This document shows, piece after piece, positions 27,474 to 37,045 of a stretch of DNA of 64,000 nt. The notes beneath the pieces were generated by a model. It saw nothing but the letters and a program-made list of their open reading frames with translations, was not told the origin of the DNA and ran no database searches. Position numbers and translations under genes: made by a program. The stretch's first letter is position 1. Every line of letters begins with the position of its first letter. Source of the DNA: Saprospiraceae bacterium (GTDB lineage: Bacteria; Bacteroidota; Bacteroidia; Chitinophagales; Saprospiraceae); contig JADLHA010000052.1 of assembly GCA_020848995.1 (NCBI GenBank), forward strand, positions 34,305-98,304. Direction: 5' to 3'.

Positions 27474-28694
27474 ATGTTGCTGACCATACGCATCGCCTTC
27501 AGGTATCTGTTTAGCAGAAAGTCCTCTCAGGCCATTCATTGGATAACGGGCATCTCCGTCTTCGGAATTGCGGTCGGAACTGCCGCGCTGATCCTGGTGT
27601 TGTCGGTTTTCAATGGCTTTGAGGATCTGCTTTCCGGCATGTTCGGAAGATTTAATCCCGACGTGAAGTTGGTGGCCAGCGATGCGAAGTTTTTTGACGA
27701 GGACAGTGTTTTGTTGGTGAGATTGCGGTCTCTGGAGGGCGTTGTAGCCGTAAGCCGTTCGCTGGAAGAGGTAGCCATGTTCCAATATGGAGATGCGCAG
27801 GAATTCGGAGTGATCAAGGGAGTCGATTCGTCTTTTCCAGAGGCCATCGACATGGAAGAGGCCATTGTTGAAGGAAGTTTTCAAACGCAATCCGGTAAGC
27901 ATGCACTGGCCAATCTTGGAAGTGGGTTGAGTGGCAGGCTGGGCGTGCGGGTGAGCGATTTCAGAGAACCCCTTAGGGTTTTTTTACCGGATGTCTCACC
28001 AGGGGAAAGCCCGTCACTCCAAGCTTACCAGGATTTTCCCATCACGGTTCAGTCGACCTACAGTTTTCAACAGGAGAGCGATTACAACACGGCGATCACC
28101 GACCTCGATTACCTGAGGGAACGATTGAACAGGCCAGGAGTTTTAAGCGCCATAGACCTGCGCGTTGGAACGGGGTACAAGCCCGAAGGGGTGGCCCGGA
28201 ACGTCCAGACCATGGCAGGTCCGGGGTATATCGCCAAAGACCGCTACCGCCAGGATGAGGCTTTTTTCAGGATCATGAAGCTTGAGAAATGGTTGTTTTA
28301 CGCCTTGTTCTCGCTAACGCTGGTGCTGGTTTCCTTTACCATCGTGGGCGCCTTGTGGATGGTGGTATTGGAAAAGCGATTTGACATTTCCGTATTGAAA
28401 TGCCTGGGAATGGAGAATCGCGTTGCGAAGAGCATCTTTGTCTGGTTGTCCTGGTATATCTGCCTGGCGGGTCTGGCGATTGGTTTTGCGATGGCCCTGG
28501 GGTTTTATGCCCTGCAAAAGAAATACGGACTGATCGGCGTTCCGGCGGAATTCATCATTGACGCCTACCCCATTCAGTTGCGTTTGCTCGATTTTGCCCT
28601 GGTATCTATAACCGTGCTATTCATTGGCTTTCTGGCATCTGTAATGCCGGCCCAGAAGGTAGGGGAGATCCAGCCCGTTTTTCGTGAGGAATAA
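27474..28694 (+). CDS. Lipoprotein-releasing ABC permease, LolC/LolE family
   Basis: 406 residues with the LolC/E topology. The N-terminus IRIAFRYLFSRKSSQAIHWITGISVFGIAVGTAALILVLSVFNGFE is the family hallmark (RYL..R, then the first membrane helix and SVxNGFE). A periplasmic domain spans about 50-265, and three membrane helices follow (ALFSLTLVLVSFTIVGALW, WLSWYICLAGLAIGFAM, FALVSITVLFIGFLASVMPA), ending with the typical A-K--I-P-x-x-x-R motif (PAQKVGEIQPVFREE). The family extracts lipoproteins from the inner membrane for LolA. No ATPase gene is adjacent, so a LolD partner must lie elsewhere. Confidence 0.9.
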   Translation: MLLTIRIAFRYLFSRKSSQAIHWITGISVFGIAVGTAALILVLSVFNGFEDLLSGMFGRFNPDVKLVASDAKFFDEDSVLLVRLRSLEGVVAVSRSLEEVAMFQYGDAQEFGVIKGVDSSFPEAIDMEEAIVEGSFQTQSGKHALANLGSGLSGRLGVRVSDFREPLRVFLPDVSPGESPSLQAYQDFPITVQSTYSFQQESDYNTAITDLDYLRERLNRPGVLSAIDLRVGTGYKPEGVARNVQTMAGPGYIAKDRYRQDEAFFRIMKLEKWLFYALFSLTLVLVSFTIVGALWMVVLEKRFDISVLKCLGMENRVAKSIFVWLSWYICLAGLAIGFAMALGFYALQKKYGLIGVPAEFIIDAYPIQLRLLDFALVSITVLFIGFLASVMPAQKVGEIQPVFREE

Positions 28695-28703
28695 TTTCTA
28701 ATT

Positions 28704-29102
28704 TTGCGCCCAGTGGAATTGTGGGAATTCGAATTTGAGTGGTTGCGCATCCGGCATTTTGTCAAGGAGCGCATCGGGTCGCAATCCCTGCCCGAGCTCA
28801 ATGCAATTTTACTGCTCATCGGGGTACAGGAACTGGGAAGAACGCGTGCTGAACGTTTTTCCAAGGAAGAAAAAACGGACCTGATGCACGTAGCTTCCTG
28901 CCGGCTGCTGAGCGAAGACGGCTACTATACATTCAAGGGACTTGACCAGGACGGTTGGCCACATTACGAGATGCTGAAACCATTTCGCCTTAGGGGTGTC
29001 GAACAGCAGGAGCGCTACTTGCGCGAAAAGGTCATTGATTATTTCAGGCGCGATTATGCGCAAGAGCTCTCCGAGCTGGAAAGCCGTGGAGAAGCCGGTT
29101 GA
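28704..29102 (+). CDS. Conserved hypothetical protein, about 130 residues
   Basis: 132 residues if the TTG at 28704 is used, or 129 if the GTG at 28713 is used. Acidic and helical (WEFEFEWLRIRHFVKERIG, NAILLLIGVQELGRTRAE, EKTDLMHVASCRLLSEDGYY), no signal peptide and no catalytic motif. I do not recognise it. A TAATTTTG -7-like element (28699-28706) overlaps the TTG, so the GTG start with an almost leaderless transcript is attractive. It sits 9 bases after the LolC/E-like gene and 24 before the first cyclophilin gene, suggesting one unit. Confidence 0.6.
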   Translation: MRPVELWEFEFEWLRIRHFVKERIGSQSLPELNAILLLIGVQELGRTRAERFSKEEKTDLMHVASCRLLSEDGYYTFKGLDQDGWPHYEMLKPFRLRGVEQQERYLREKVIDYFRRDYAQELSELESRGEAG

Positions 29103-29126
29103 TACAACGCGAATAAATGGCATACC

Positions 29127-29783
29127 ATGAATAAATCGATTTTCATACTTGCAGCGGCAGTTTTAAGCCTGAGTGCCTGTTCGGGAAACAAGGGCGTTTC
29201 AGAGGAATCCATGGCGGTCATAGAGACTGATTTTGGCAAGATCACGGTGCGGTTGTACGACAGTACTCCGAAGCACAAAGAGAATTTCATACGCCTGGTA
29301 AAGGAAGGTTACTACGACGGTTTGTTGTTTCACCGGGTGATCCAGGGATTTATGATGCAGGGGGGCGACCCCGCTTCAAAAAACGCTCCGGCAGGTGCCA
29401 TGCTAGGAAATGGCGGTCCGGGATATACCGTGCCTGCGGAGATCGGCGGGAAACATTTCAAGGGAGCTCTCGCTGCTGCCCGGATGGGCGACGCGGCGAA
29501 TCCGCAACGCGCATCTTCCGGATCACAATTTTACATCGTTCAGGGCAAGCCCATTGCCGCTGCTGACCTGCAGCAAATGGCTGCTGCCAGCGGGGTACGC
29601 TACACTCCGGAAGAAACGCAGGCCTACGCACAACGAGGGGGTACGCCGTTTTTGGACGGAGCCTATACGGTATTTGGCGAGGTGGTCGAAGGCATGGAGG
29701 TCATCGACGCGATCTGCAACCAGCCTTGCGATCCGGCAAATCGTCCGGTGAAGGATGTTGCCATGAAAATCAGGATGCGTTGA
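29127..29783 (+). CDS. Cyclophilin-type peptidyl-prolyl isomerase, lipoprotein
   Basis: 218 residues. A lipobox is visible (LSLSACSGN, Cys18), so the enzyme is probably anchored to a membrane outside the cytoplasm. The cyclophilin core has LLFHRVIQGFMMQGGDP near 67-83, a GPGYTVPAEI loop, and GSQFYIVQGKP near 132-142; the catalytic Arg is in FHRVI. An insert of about 25 residues (AADLQQMAAASGVRYTPEE) after the FYIVQG strand is shared with the next gene. It helps fold exported proteins. It is followed 33 bases later by a second cyclophilin gene. Confidence 0.92.
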   Translation: MNKSIFILAAAVLSLSACSGNKGVSEESMAVIETDFGKITVRLYDSTPKHKENFIRLVKEGYYDGLLFHRVIQGFMMQGGDPASKNAPAGAMLGNGGPGYTVPAEIGGKHFKGALAAARMGDAANPQRASSGSQFYIVQGKPIAAADLQQMAAASGVRYTPEETQAYAQRGGTPFLDGAYTVFGEVVEGMEVIDAICNQPCDPANRPVKDVAMKIRMR

Positions 29784-29816
29784 CATTCTCATTGAACAAT
29801 ATTTAAATAGAGTCCT

Positions 29817-30701
29817 ATGAACCGATTGATTTTAATGCTAACCGCATTGTTTTGCTGCCAGTTTGCGTTTGCACAAAAGGCAGCATTCAAACCTGAACAT
29901 TCCAGCGTACGCATCCCGGCCACCATTTCCTTTCAAAACACAAGCAAGGGGGCAGATCGCTATGAGTGGAATTTTGGCGACGGCGGGCAATCAGCCGACG
30001 CTTCCCCTTCTCATCTTTACCTGAAGTCGGGAAGGTACGTTGTCATACTCAAAGCATTCAAAGGAAAAAAAATGAAACAAGTGCAACACGAGATTGAGGT
30101 ACTTCCCCCAGAAGGTTGTGTCGTCAGCATTGAAACCCCAATGGGAATCATGGTGGCAAAACTGTACGACCAGACACCGAAACACCGAGATAACTTTTTT
30201 AAACTTGTGGAAGAGGGATTCTTCGACGGTTTGTTATTTCACCGCGTCATTTCAGGTTTTATGATCCAGGGTGGCGACCCCAATTCCCGTGGGGCGGATA
30301 AGACAAAAATGTTGGGTGGCGGGGGACCGGGCTACACCGTGCCGGCAGAATTCAACCCGGCGCTGATCCACCGGAAGGGAGCTCTGGCTGCTGCCCGCAC
30401 AGGCGACCAGGTCAATCCGAAAAAGGAGTCCTCCGGATCACAGTTTTACATCGTGCAGGGTTCGGTGCAGTCAGATCAATCCCTGACTCAAAACGAGGAG
30501 CGCAAGGGCATCCGCTATACCGCTGCACAGCGCGAGGCCTACAAAACACTGGGGGGCACGCCATTTCTCGACATGGATTACACGGTATTCGGCGAAGTGG
30601 TTTATGGCCTTGACGTCATAGACAAAATTGCCGCTACCAGGACTGAGCGGGGAGATCGACCCGCTGAAGATGTTGCGATGAAGATCCGCGCAGTACATTG
30701 A
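29817..30701 (+). CDS. PKD-domain plus cyclophilin-type peptidyl-prolyl isomerase, exported
   Basis: 294 residues with a signal peptide ending FA/Q (residue 20). Residues about 21-95 form a PKD beta-sandwich (ISFQNTSKGADRYEWNFGDGG, SPSHLYLKSGRYVVILKAF). Residues about 103-294 are a cyclophilin domain with LLFHRVISGFMIQGGDPNS, GPGYTVPAEF and GSQFYIVQGSV. The same C-terminal insert as in the preceding cyclophilin (ERKGIRYTAAQREAYKTLGG) shows a tandem duplication with later gain of the PKD domain in this copy or loss in the other. It is probably a periplasmic or surface foldase. Confidence 0.9.
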   Translation: MNRLILMLTALFCCQFAFAQKAAFKPEHSSVRIPATISFQNTSKGADRYEWNFGDGGQSADASPSHLYLKSGRYVVILKAFKGKKMKQVQHEIEVLPPEGCVVSIETPMGIMVAKLYDQTPKHRDNFFKLVEEGFFDGLLFHRVISGFMIQGGDPNSRGADKTKMLGGGGPGYTVPAEFNPALIHRKGALAAARTGDQVNPKKESSGSQFYIVQGSVQSDQSLTQNEERKGIRYTAAQREAYKTLGGTPFLDMDYTVFGEVVYGLDVIDKIAATRTERGDRPAEDVAMKIRAVH

Positions 30702-30820
30702 CGGAGAAGCGAACGGGTTCTGGAGCAACCGGGTTCTCTTGGCTTGCTACTGTTTGTGCGTTGAGCCGCTAAGGGAAAAAATCACAAGGACTTATGGGGA
30801 GCAAGATGTGTGCACCAGCA

Positions 30821-32221
30821 TCAGAGGCTGAAGTAGCGGATCATGCTTTGCACGTCTTTATCCTGTTGAAGTGCAGGAACCATTTCCATGAGCATACCTG
30901 CCAATGGAGCGTTTTCATTCAGCGCTTCTTCCAGGCATTCGAGGGCGAATTCGCGTTGATCCGACAGAAAGTAAAAAGCAGATTTGCAATAGAGCAAGTC
31001 GGCGCCAAAGCTGTATTTATCGGCCCGTTCAAGGTATTTTTCTGCCTTTGTAAATTCCTTCTGCCTAAGTAAGAAGGTGATGAGCATGGTCCAGTACTGG
31101 CTCTGTTCCTGACCACAGCGGGCAGCGCGCTTGAAGTGGATTTCCGCTTTTTTTACCAGGCCCTTCATGTCGTAGGCCCGGGCAAGGCTTGCGTGAAATT
31201 CTTCGCGGCACTCGTCAAGGTCTAATGCGCTGAGGTAGCACTTGATGGCTTTGCTGCAATTGCCTTCGTTCAGATGGCATTCGCCGAGGTAGTAAAAGAT
31301 CTCCTCGTTATAAGGATCGTTTATGGCCGCTTTTTGCAGGCGCAGCCTCGCTTCCTTGTGCCGGCCGAGTTTGATCAGGCACTCAGACATGTAGACCACG
31401 AGTTCCGGATCGGGGCCAAACATTTCGTTGGCTTCGAGGTAGGAGCCCAGTGCTTTTTCGTATTGACCGATTTGCAGGCACAGTTCGGCGCAGTCGAGGT
31501 AGCCCTGTTCGAATTGCGGGTTGATCAGGAAAGAATATTCGAGAGCTTCTACTGCCTTTTCATATTCACCCAGACAGGAGTGTGCATGGCCGAGGTTGTA
31601 CCAAGCCAGGTAAGAATAAGGGTTTTGGTCGATGATATTTTGATGCAGGCGTATGCTTTCCTCATATTTTTTGGAAAACTCAACGCTGATCCATATCTGC
31701 TCGAGGGCTTCGTGGTTATTTGGATTGATGAGCAGCGCCTCGCGCAGCGTATCGAACATTTTATTAAAATCCTTCATGGTTTCATAGATGAAAGCTTCAA
31801 CTAAAAGAACATCCGGCAAATCGGTTTCCTGAATGTTGCATTTCAAATCCATGATGATCCCGAGGCTTTCGCTGTAGTGGCACATCAGTGCGTGGGCCCT
31901 TGCTCTGAGCAGTGGAATGTCCTGGTTCATCGGGGAGATGGCGTATACCTGGTCCAGAACTTCAAGGGCATCTGCCGGCCGAAGGGCGGCCATGAGCAGT
32001 TTAGACTTAATGAGGTAAAAATCCTGTTTGTACTTATACAACAGAAGTGCCTGGTCGACGAGGTTTAGGGCTTTGTCGAGCTGGAAGTGGCGCTCGTAAT
32101 ATTGAATCAGACGCAGGTAATAGGCTTCTTCACAGAATTCGCGATTTTGAAGTTGCCCTTGCTCTTCAAATTCAGTAATGAGTTTAGAAAGGATGTGATC
32201 AGGCTTCGTCCTTTTCGGCAT
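30821..32221 (-). CDS. Cytoplasmic tetratricopeptide-repeat protein
   Basis: 466 residues with no signal peptide, composed of about ten TPR-like helical hairpins across nearly the full length (for example YLAWYNLGHAHSCLGEYEKAVEALEYSF, EIFYYLGECHLNEGNCSKAIKCYLSAL, PELVVYMSECLIKLGRHKEARLRLQKA). TPR arrays hold protein complexes; there is no catalytic domain. It converges on the PKD-cyclophilin gene and lies upstream of nothing obviously functional on its own strand. Role unknown. Confidence 0.85.
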   Translation of the reverse strand: MPKRTKPDHILSKLITEFEEQGQLQNREFCEEAYYLRLIQYYERHFQLDKALNLVDQALLLYKYKQDFYLIKSKLLMAALRPADALEVLDQVYAISPMNQDIPLLRARAHALMCHYSESLGIIMDLKCNIQETDLPDVLLVEAFIYETMKDFNKMFDTLREALLINPNNHEALEQIWISVEFSKKYEESIRLHQNIIDQNPYSYLAWYNLGHAHSCLGEYEKAVEALEYSFLINPQFEQGYLDCAELCLQIGQYEKALGSYLEANEMFGPDPELVVYMSECLIKLGRHKEARLRLQKAAINDPYNEEIFYYLGECHLNEGNCSKAIKCYLSALDLDECREEFHASLARAYDMKGLVKKAEIHFKRAARCGQEQSQYWTMLITFLLRQKEFTKAEKYLERADKYSFGADLLYCKSAFYFLSDQREFALECLEEALNENAPLAGMLMEMVPALQQDKDVQSMIRYFSL

Positions 32222-32437
32222 AGCTTCCTCAGGGGATTATTAAATGCGTTGTAAAAGTAAGACGAAATGTTAAAAAACCATCCGGGCCCAATTCTTTTTT
32301 GTCTTCCGGCCAACACATGAAAAATCCCGATATTTGAGGATGTTGCACAGGTACAAGCCATTACAGTTTACGCTGAAATTGCATGTATAAAATGGTCACA
32401 CTGTAAGTGTCTAATTGTCACCCTGCAAGCCGCCGGA

Positions 32438-33331
32438 TCAACTTTTTTGAGTCGGCGGTGAATTTTTTTTGCCGGACAAGAAAATTCCGGAAAAAATCAG
32501 GCAGGCTGCTATCAGGTAGGTGGCGGTCCAGTTGTCTTTGCCGGAGGCCAGAGCGATGAGGGTGGCAAACAGGGGTTGGAGGTAGATGTAAAGGCTTACG
32601 GTTTCCGGGTTGGTATGTTTTAAGGCGTAGGCGTTGAGGGCATAGGCGAGGAAGCTGGTAGCGATCAAGACGAATGCGAATGCGATCCATTCGCGCAAAC
32701 CGAAATTGGCGGCATCAAACAACTGGATTTCTTGCCAGGACACTGCCAGAACGGGAAGTACCGCCAGTGCGAACAGTGCGCTGAGCATGGGAAGGCTGCC
32801 GTATTTGCGGATGAGGTCGGGTGCCCGCAACAGGTAGTATCCGTAGAGCAGGGCATTGGCAAAAACCATCAGGTCGCCCGCGAGGCTGGCTTGTTGCCGG
32901 GATGCCGACGGGGCAGAGACGATGAGGTATGCGGCACCGGCCATGCCGAGAAAGCAACCCAGCCATTGCCTCCTGTTGAGATGCGTTCCCTGCACCGCCC
33001 GAAAAAGCAGGACCAGCAGCGGGGTGCACACCATGAGCAGAGCGGCATGGATGGGTGAAGTGCGTTTGAGCCCATTGAAAAAAAGGAGCTGGTTTCCAAT
33101 GATGCCTGTGAAGCTGCACAGCAGGAAGATGCCGGCATCGCGACGGTCGACGCGTGGAAAGCGGCGCACCACGAGAATAAAGAGGAGGGCAGATGCGGAA
33201 ACCCGGAAAAAAATAAAGGCATTGGGACCAATCCAGTTGGGATCCAGCAGGATTTTGGCAATGCTGTAATTCGCACCGTAGATCAGGGATACGGTCAGAA
33301 GGGCCAGGTGACTGCGCGTTGTATGGTGCAA
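32438..33331 (-). CDS. EamA/DMT-family transporter
   Basis: 297 residues with ten predicted membrane segments in two EamA repeats. The first repeat begins HLALLTVSLIYGANYSIAKILL, with the typical ANYxxxK, and the second contains LTGxxG-like motifs around AYALNAYALKHTNPETVSLYIYLQPLFATLIA near 232-263, including the conserved P in YLQPL. DMT proteins export or exchange small metabolites such as amino acids; substrate unknown. The start is TTG 33331, six bases after a TACTTTTG -7 element, so the transcript would be nearly leaderless. The C-terminal tail SGKKNSPPTQKS is basic and cytosolic. Confidence 0.85.
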   Translation of the reverse strand: MHHTTRSHLALLTVSLIYGANYSIAKILLDPNWIGPNAFIFFRVSASALLFILVVRRFPRVDRRDAGIFLLCSFTGIIGNQLLFFNGLKRTSPIHAALLMVCTPLLVLLFRAVQGTHLNRRQWLGCFLGMAGAAYLIVSAPSASRQQASLAGDLMVFANALLYGYYLLRAPDLIRKYGSLPMLSALFALAVLPVLAVSWQEIQLFDAANFGLREWIAFAFVLIATSFLAYALNAYALKHTNPETVSLYIYLQPLFATLIALASGKDNWTATYLIAACLIFSGIFLSGKKNSPPTQKS

Positions 33332-33336
33332 GACCG

Positions 33337-33344
33337 CAAAAGTA
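33337..33344 (-). promoter_or_regulatory. Putative -7 element of the EamA transporter gene
   Basis: Minus strand TACTTTTG, a TAnnTTTG match. It ends only five bases before the TTG start, which predicts a transcript start at or next to the start codon. No clear -33 motif. Confidence 0.4.
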
Positions 33345-33413
33345 ACTGGAGATTGCAGTTAACGGCGGGGATCGTCTGGCGAAAATTTGTAATGGGTTTG
33401 CTGCGGGGCAGCC

Positions 33414-33442
33414 TTGACCCCGCATGAATTTCACTATCTTTC
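33414..33442 (+). promoter_or_regulatory. Putative promoter of the UvrD/PcrA-like helicase gene
   Basis: TTG at 33414-33416, 18-base spacer, then TATCTTTC (one mismatch to TAnnTTTG). The helicase ATG at 33464 follows after 21 bases. Spacing fits the Bacteroidota primary sigma. Confidence 0.45.
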
Positions 33443-33463
33443 GGCCGCAATTTGCAACGACAC

Positions 33464-35713
33464 ATGACGACATTCCTGGAGGGCCTCAACGAAGTGCAGC
33501 GGCGCGCCGTCACCGACCTGGAGGGCCCCGTGATGGTGATTGCAGGTCCGGGATCCGGAAAAACCCGCGTGCTCACCTATCGCCTTGCGCATTTGATGAT
33601 GCAGGGCGTACGCCCGCAAAACATATTGGCGTTGACGTTTACCAACAAGGCGGCACGGGAGATGACCGAGCGCATCGGAGAATTGGTGGGTCCGGAGGTC
33701 AGAAAGGTATGGTGCGGCACGTTTCACAGCATTTTTGCGCGCATTTTGCGCGTTGAAGCTCCCCGCATAGGCTATCCGCAGAATTTTTCCATTTACGACG
33801 CCGATGATTCGCGCAGTGCCATCGCGCAGATCATCAAAGAAAGGGAACTCAATCCTAAAAATTACAATCCCAACACCTTGCGTGCGAGAATTTCATCGGC
33901 AAAAGCCAATCTCATCACGGCCGCTGCCTATGAAAGCAACGATGCCTTGCGCGAACAGGACCGGGAGAACAACATGCCGGAGACTTACAGCATCTACAAA
34001 CGCTATGTGCAACGTTGCCTGAAGGCCGGCGCAATGGATTTTGACGACCTGCTGCTCCAGCTATACCGCCTGTTGCAGGAGAATCCGGACGGGGTGCTTG
34101 AAAAATACCGGACGATCTTTCGCTACGTCCTGGTCGACGAGTTCCAGGATACCAACTTTTTACAGTACGCCATCATCCGGAAGCTCGTCGTATACCCTGA
34201 CAGCCCCCGCAACATTTGCATCGTTGGCGACGATGCCCAAAGCATCTATTCCTTCCGGGGAGCGACGATCAAAAACATACTGGATTTTCAAAAGGACTTC
34301 CCGGATACGCGCGTATATAAACTGGAACAGAATTACCGCAGCACTCCGCACATCGTGCGGGCAGCCAACGACGTCATTACCCACAACAACCGGCAAATCC
34401 CCAAGGAGATCTGGACGGACCGGGAAAGCGGTAACAAGATCCGCCTGATCCGCTGTGCCTCCGATATAGAAGAGGGCAAGAAAGTTGCTGATTACATTCT
34501 CGAGTTAAAAAACCGGTTTCACCTGCGCAACAGCGGCATTGCCATTCTCTACCGCACCAACGCACAATCCCGCATTTTTGAAGAGCACCTGCGCCGTTAC
34601 AACATTCCATACAAAGTTTTTGGCGGGATGTCCTTCTACCAGCGCAAGGAGGTGAAGGACTTTGTAGCCTATTTGCGGCTCGTTGTCAATCCGCTCGACG
34701 ACGAAGCGTTCAGGCGCGTGATCAACTATCCCAAAAGGGGAATCGGCAATTCGACCCTCGACCGTTTGGCTGAAATTGCGGAAACTAACAACTGTTCGTT
34801 ATGGGATGCGACCGGTTTTCTGCAAGCATCGCCCAAAGTCATTCAGACCATTAACCATTTCCGGTCGATGATCCTCGAGTTGCAGCGACTTTCGGCCAGA
34901 GGCGACGCCTACCAGGTAGCGAACACCGCATTTAAACTCTCGGGACTTAGTTCCGAGTTGAAATCCGATATCACCAGCGATGGCATCCAGCGCCTCGAAA
35001 ACGCGATGGCGCTGCTCGACGGCATTCGCGCATTTGCCGAACAGGACGAAGAAGGAGAAGAGATCTCTGATGACCGCTCGCTGTCGGCTTACCTGCAGAC
35101 CATCTCCCTGATCTCCGATTTGGATGGGGTTGACGAAACATCAGATTTTGTGACCCTGATGTCGGTGCATTCGGCCAAAGGACTGGAGTTCGACGCCGTG
35201 CTCGTAAGCGGTCTTGAGGAGAATTTGTTTCCAAGCTACATGGCCATGCGCGATCCCGAGCAGATCGACGAAGAGCGGCGCTTGTTTTACGTCGCCATCA
35301 CCCGGGCGCGCCACCATTTGATACTGAGCTATGCACAAACCCGCTACGTTTTCGGAAATTTCCGGATGTGCGAACCCAGCAGGTTCATCGACGAAATCGA
35401 TGCAGAGCGCATCGAATCCGACCGCACCCCCAAGGCAGTATTCGACCTGGCCGGTGGCGAAGATAATTCGCGAAGAAAATGGGTTGAATCCCGGCCCCGT
35501 TTCACCCGGGAGGACATGAGCAATTTTTCTCCCTGCTCACCCGAACAGATCCAGACCGGCATGGTAGTGCGCCACCAGAAATTCGGAAGGGGCAAGGTGT
35601 TGCTCATCGAGGGCAGCAAAGAAAACCGCGTTGCCACCATACAGTTTGGCGAGATCGACAACCCGCAGAGGAAGATCATTCTCAAATACGCCAAACTGGA
35701 AATTGTACCCTGA
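33464..35713 (+). CDS. ATP-dependent DNA helicase, UvrD/PcrA type (SF1A)
   Basis: About 749 residues from the ATG at 33464 (MTTFLEGLNEVQRRAV, the usual LN--Q--AV Q-motif); an ATG at 33452 adds four residues. SF1A motifs: Walker A AGPGSGKTR near residue 28, TFTNKAAREM motif Ia, DEFQDTN motif II near 225-231, GDDAQSIYSFRGA motif III, QNYRST motif IV, VHSAKGLEF motif V, and VAITRARHHLILSYA motif VI. The tail (EQIQTGMVVRHQKFGRGKVLLIEG) is the PcrA/UvrD C-terminal Tudor-like interaction segment. It unwinds DNA in repair and replication restart. Whether it is best named UvrD or PcrA is not decided here. Confidence 0.95.
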   Translation: MTTFLEGLNEVQRRAVTDLEGPVMVIAGPGSGKTRVLTYRLAHLMMQGVRPQNILALTFTNKAAREMTERIGELVGPEVRKVWCGTFHSIFARILRVEAPRIGYPQNFSIYDADDSRSAIAQIIKERELNPKNYNPNTLRARISSAKANLITAAAYESNDALREQDRENNMPETYSIYKRYVQRCLKAGAMDFDDLLLQLYRLLQENPDGVLEKYRTIFRYVLVDEFQDTNFLQYAIIRKLVVYPDSPRNICIVGDDAQSIYSFRGATIKNILDFQKDFPDTRVYKLEQNYRSTPHIVRAANDVITHNNRQIPKEIWTDRESGNKIRLIRCASDIEEGKKVADYILELKNRFHLRNSGIAILYRTNAQSRIFEEHLRRYNIPYKVFGGMSFYQRKEVKDFVAYLRLVVNPLDDEAFRRVINYPKRGIGNSTLDRLAEIAETNNCSLWDATGFLQASPKVIQTINHFRSMILELQRLSARGDAYQVANTAFKLSGLSSELKSDITSDGIQRLENAMALLDGIRAFAEQDEEGEEISDDRSLSAYLQTISLISDLDGVDETSDFVTLMSVHSAKGLEFDAVLVSGLEENLFPSYMAMRDPEQIDEERRLFYVAITRARHHLILSYAQTRYVFGNFRMCEPSRFIDEIDAERIESDRTPKAVFDLAGGEDNSRRKWVESRPRFTREDMSNFSPCSPEQIQTGMVVRHQKFGRGKVLLIEGSKENRVATIQFGEIDNPQRKIILKYAKLEIVP

Positions 35714-35725
35714 GCAGCGGGTAAC

Positions 35726-36928
35726 TCACAAATAGCGCAGCCATCTTTTCTGAGGGTGCTGCGTTTTATACAGGTCGTACGAGCGACAAACAGGATAGAG
35801 CAGTCCAACGACCAGCAGCCACACCAGATAGACTGTCCACAAGGGAAATCCGTCTCCGGGGATGACAAAGAGAAAGGGAATTTGGGTCATGGAATCCAGG
35901 GCAGATTGCACGTCTTGTCCGGAAGCAAAAAAGGCGATGGCGCGCAATGCGTGGATCAGGTACAGGTGTAGAATGTAATAGAAAAAAGCTGTTCTCCCAA
36001 AAATGGTTAACACCCGTTCGGCGTTGGGCGGAATGTTCTCTGCAATGCGCAGCAGCAACAGCGCAATGCCAAGGGTTGCGCAGAGGTACAGCAGCGAAGG
36101 GGGATATTTTTCGACGTTGAAAAAGGAAAACAGGCTCTGGGCAGACCAAGGGTCCGGAACCCAGGGTCTCGGATCGCCATACAGACGCAGGCCCCGGAGC
36201 ACAAAAAAGGCCACGAGCAAAAGGGCAGAGGTTCGCAGGAGGTAAAGTTGGCGTTTTTGGAATCCGCAGTCTGGTGCAAACCAACTCCCGGCGGCATAAC
36301 CCACCATCATCAGTGCGGTCCACGGGAGGAAAGGATAAACGATGATGAAGAAGTGGTTTGGAAGAAATTCGTAGGGAACGAAATGGCCATGCAGAAGCAG
36401 GTCCATGAACCATCCCGGACCGGTTTCGCCTCCGCTCGTTGGCACGGCATTGTGCAATAACAATACGGCTGCTCCTATTACGAGCAGCCATTTTGCCGTT
36501 GTGCCCAGGTAAAGCAGCAAGCCCAGCAGGACCATGCTGATGCCGATGGCCCAGATCACCTGCAGCGGAAGGGCATTGTAAAACGGGTTGAACGTCCATG
36601 CAAGCGAAATGATGAACCACTCGGCCACGATCAGCCAAAGGCCCCGGCGCATGACGAAGGAAGCCAGTGCCGGGCGCTCTTTTCGGAGGCCTTGCAGGTA
36701 AATGGATGTTCCCGACAAAAAGACAAAGATCGGTGCACAGAGGTGCGTTACCCAACGGGTGACGTACAGCGCCGCATTGGTCGTCGAGGGGTCGAGCGGG
36801 TCGCTGGTCATGGCGTCGATGTGAAAATAGTCGCGCACGTGATCCAGGGCCATTAAGATCATCGCCAGGCCGCGGACAACGTCAATGGAGCTTATGCGGT
36901 GTTTGGCAATGGGAGTACCGGCTTGCAT
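35726..36928 (-). CDS. Membrane protein with acyltransferase-like DUF1624 fold
   Basis: 400 residues from the ATG at 36928 (MQAGTPIAKHRISSIDVVRG); the open frame continues further upstream but would overlap the divergent AbgT gene. The conserved N-terminal RISSIDVVRGLAMILMALDHVRDYFH near 10-36 is the heparan-alpha-glucosaminide N-acetyltransferase/DUF1624 signature, with the putative active-site His in LDHVRD. About ten membrane segments follow. It may acetylate an envelope sugar, which is inference. It starts 118 bases from the AbgT gene, divergently. Convergent to the helicase gene. Confidence 0.82.
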   Translation of the reverse strand: MQAGTPIAKHRISSIDVVRGLAMILMALDHVRDYFHIDAMTSDPLDPSTTNAALYVTRWVTHLCAPIFVFLSGTSIYLQGLRKERPALASFVMRRGLWLIVAEWFIISLAWTFNPFYNALPLQVIWAIGISMVLLGLLLYLGTTAKWLLVIGAAVLLLHNAVPTSGGETGPGWFMDLLLHGHFVPYEFLPNHFFIIVYPFLPWTALMMVGYAAGSWFAPDCGFQKRQLYLLRTSALLLVAFFVLRGLRLYGDPRPWVPDPWSAQSLFSFFNVEKYPPSLLYLCATLGIALLLLRIAENIPPNAERVLTIFGRTAFFYYILHLYLIHALRAIAFFASGQDVQSALDSMTQIPFLFVIPGDGFPLWTVYLVWLLVVGLLYPVCRSYDLYKTQHPQKRWLRYL

Positions 36929-37045
36929 AGCTTGTAAAGGTAATGGAATCCGGGGGATGGCATCCCACAGCATAAACGAGCTTTTGTCAGAATGCGGAAC
37001 CGCATCCAAATTTTTAGCATCTTTGGCCAAATCAAGCGACAGAAA

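Noticed and set aside
32430..32458. CCGCCG ... CGGCGG hairpin at the EamA gene end
   Set aside because: It overlaps the stop codon and has a T-tract only in the plus direction, where no gene ends, so it is not a convincing terminator.
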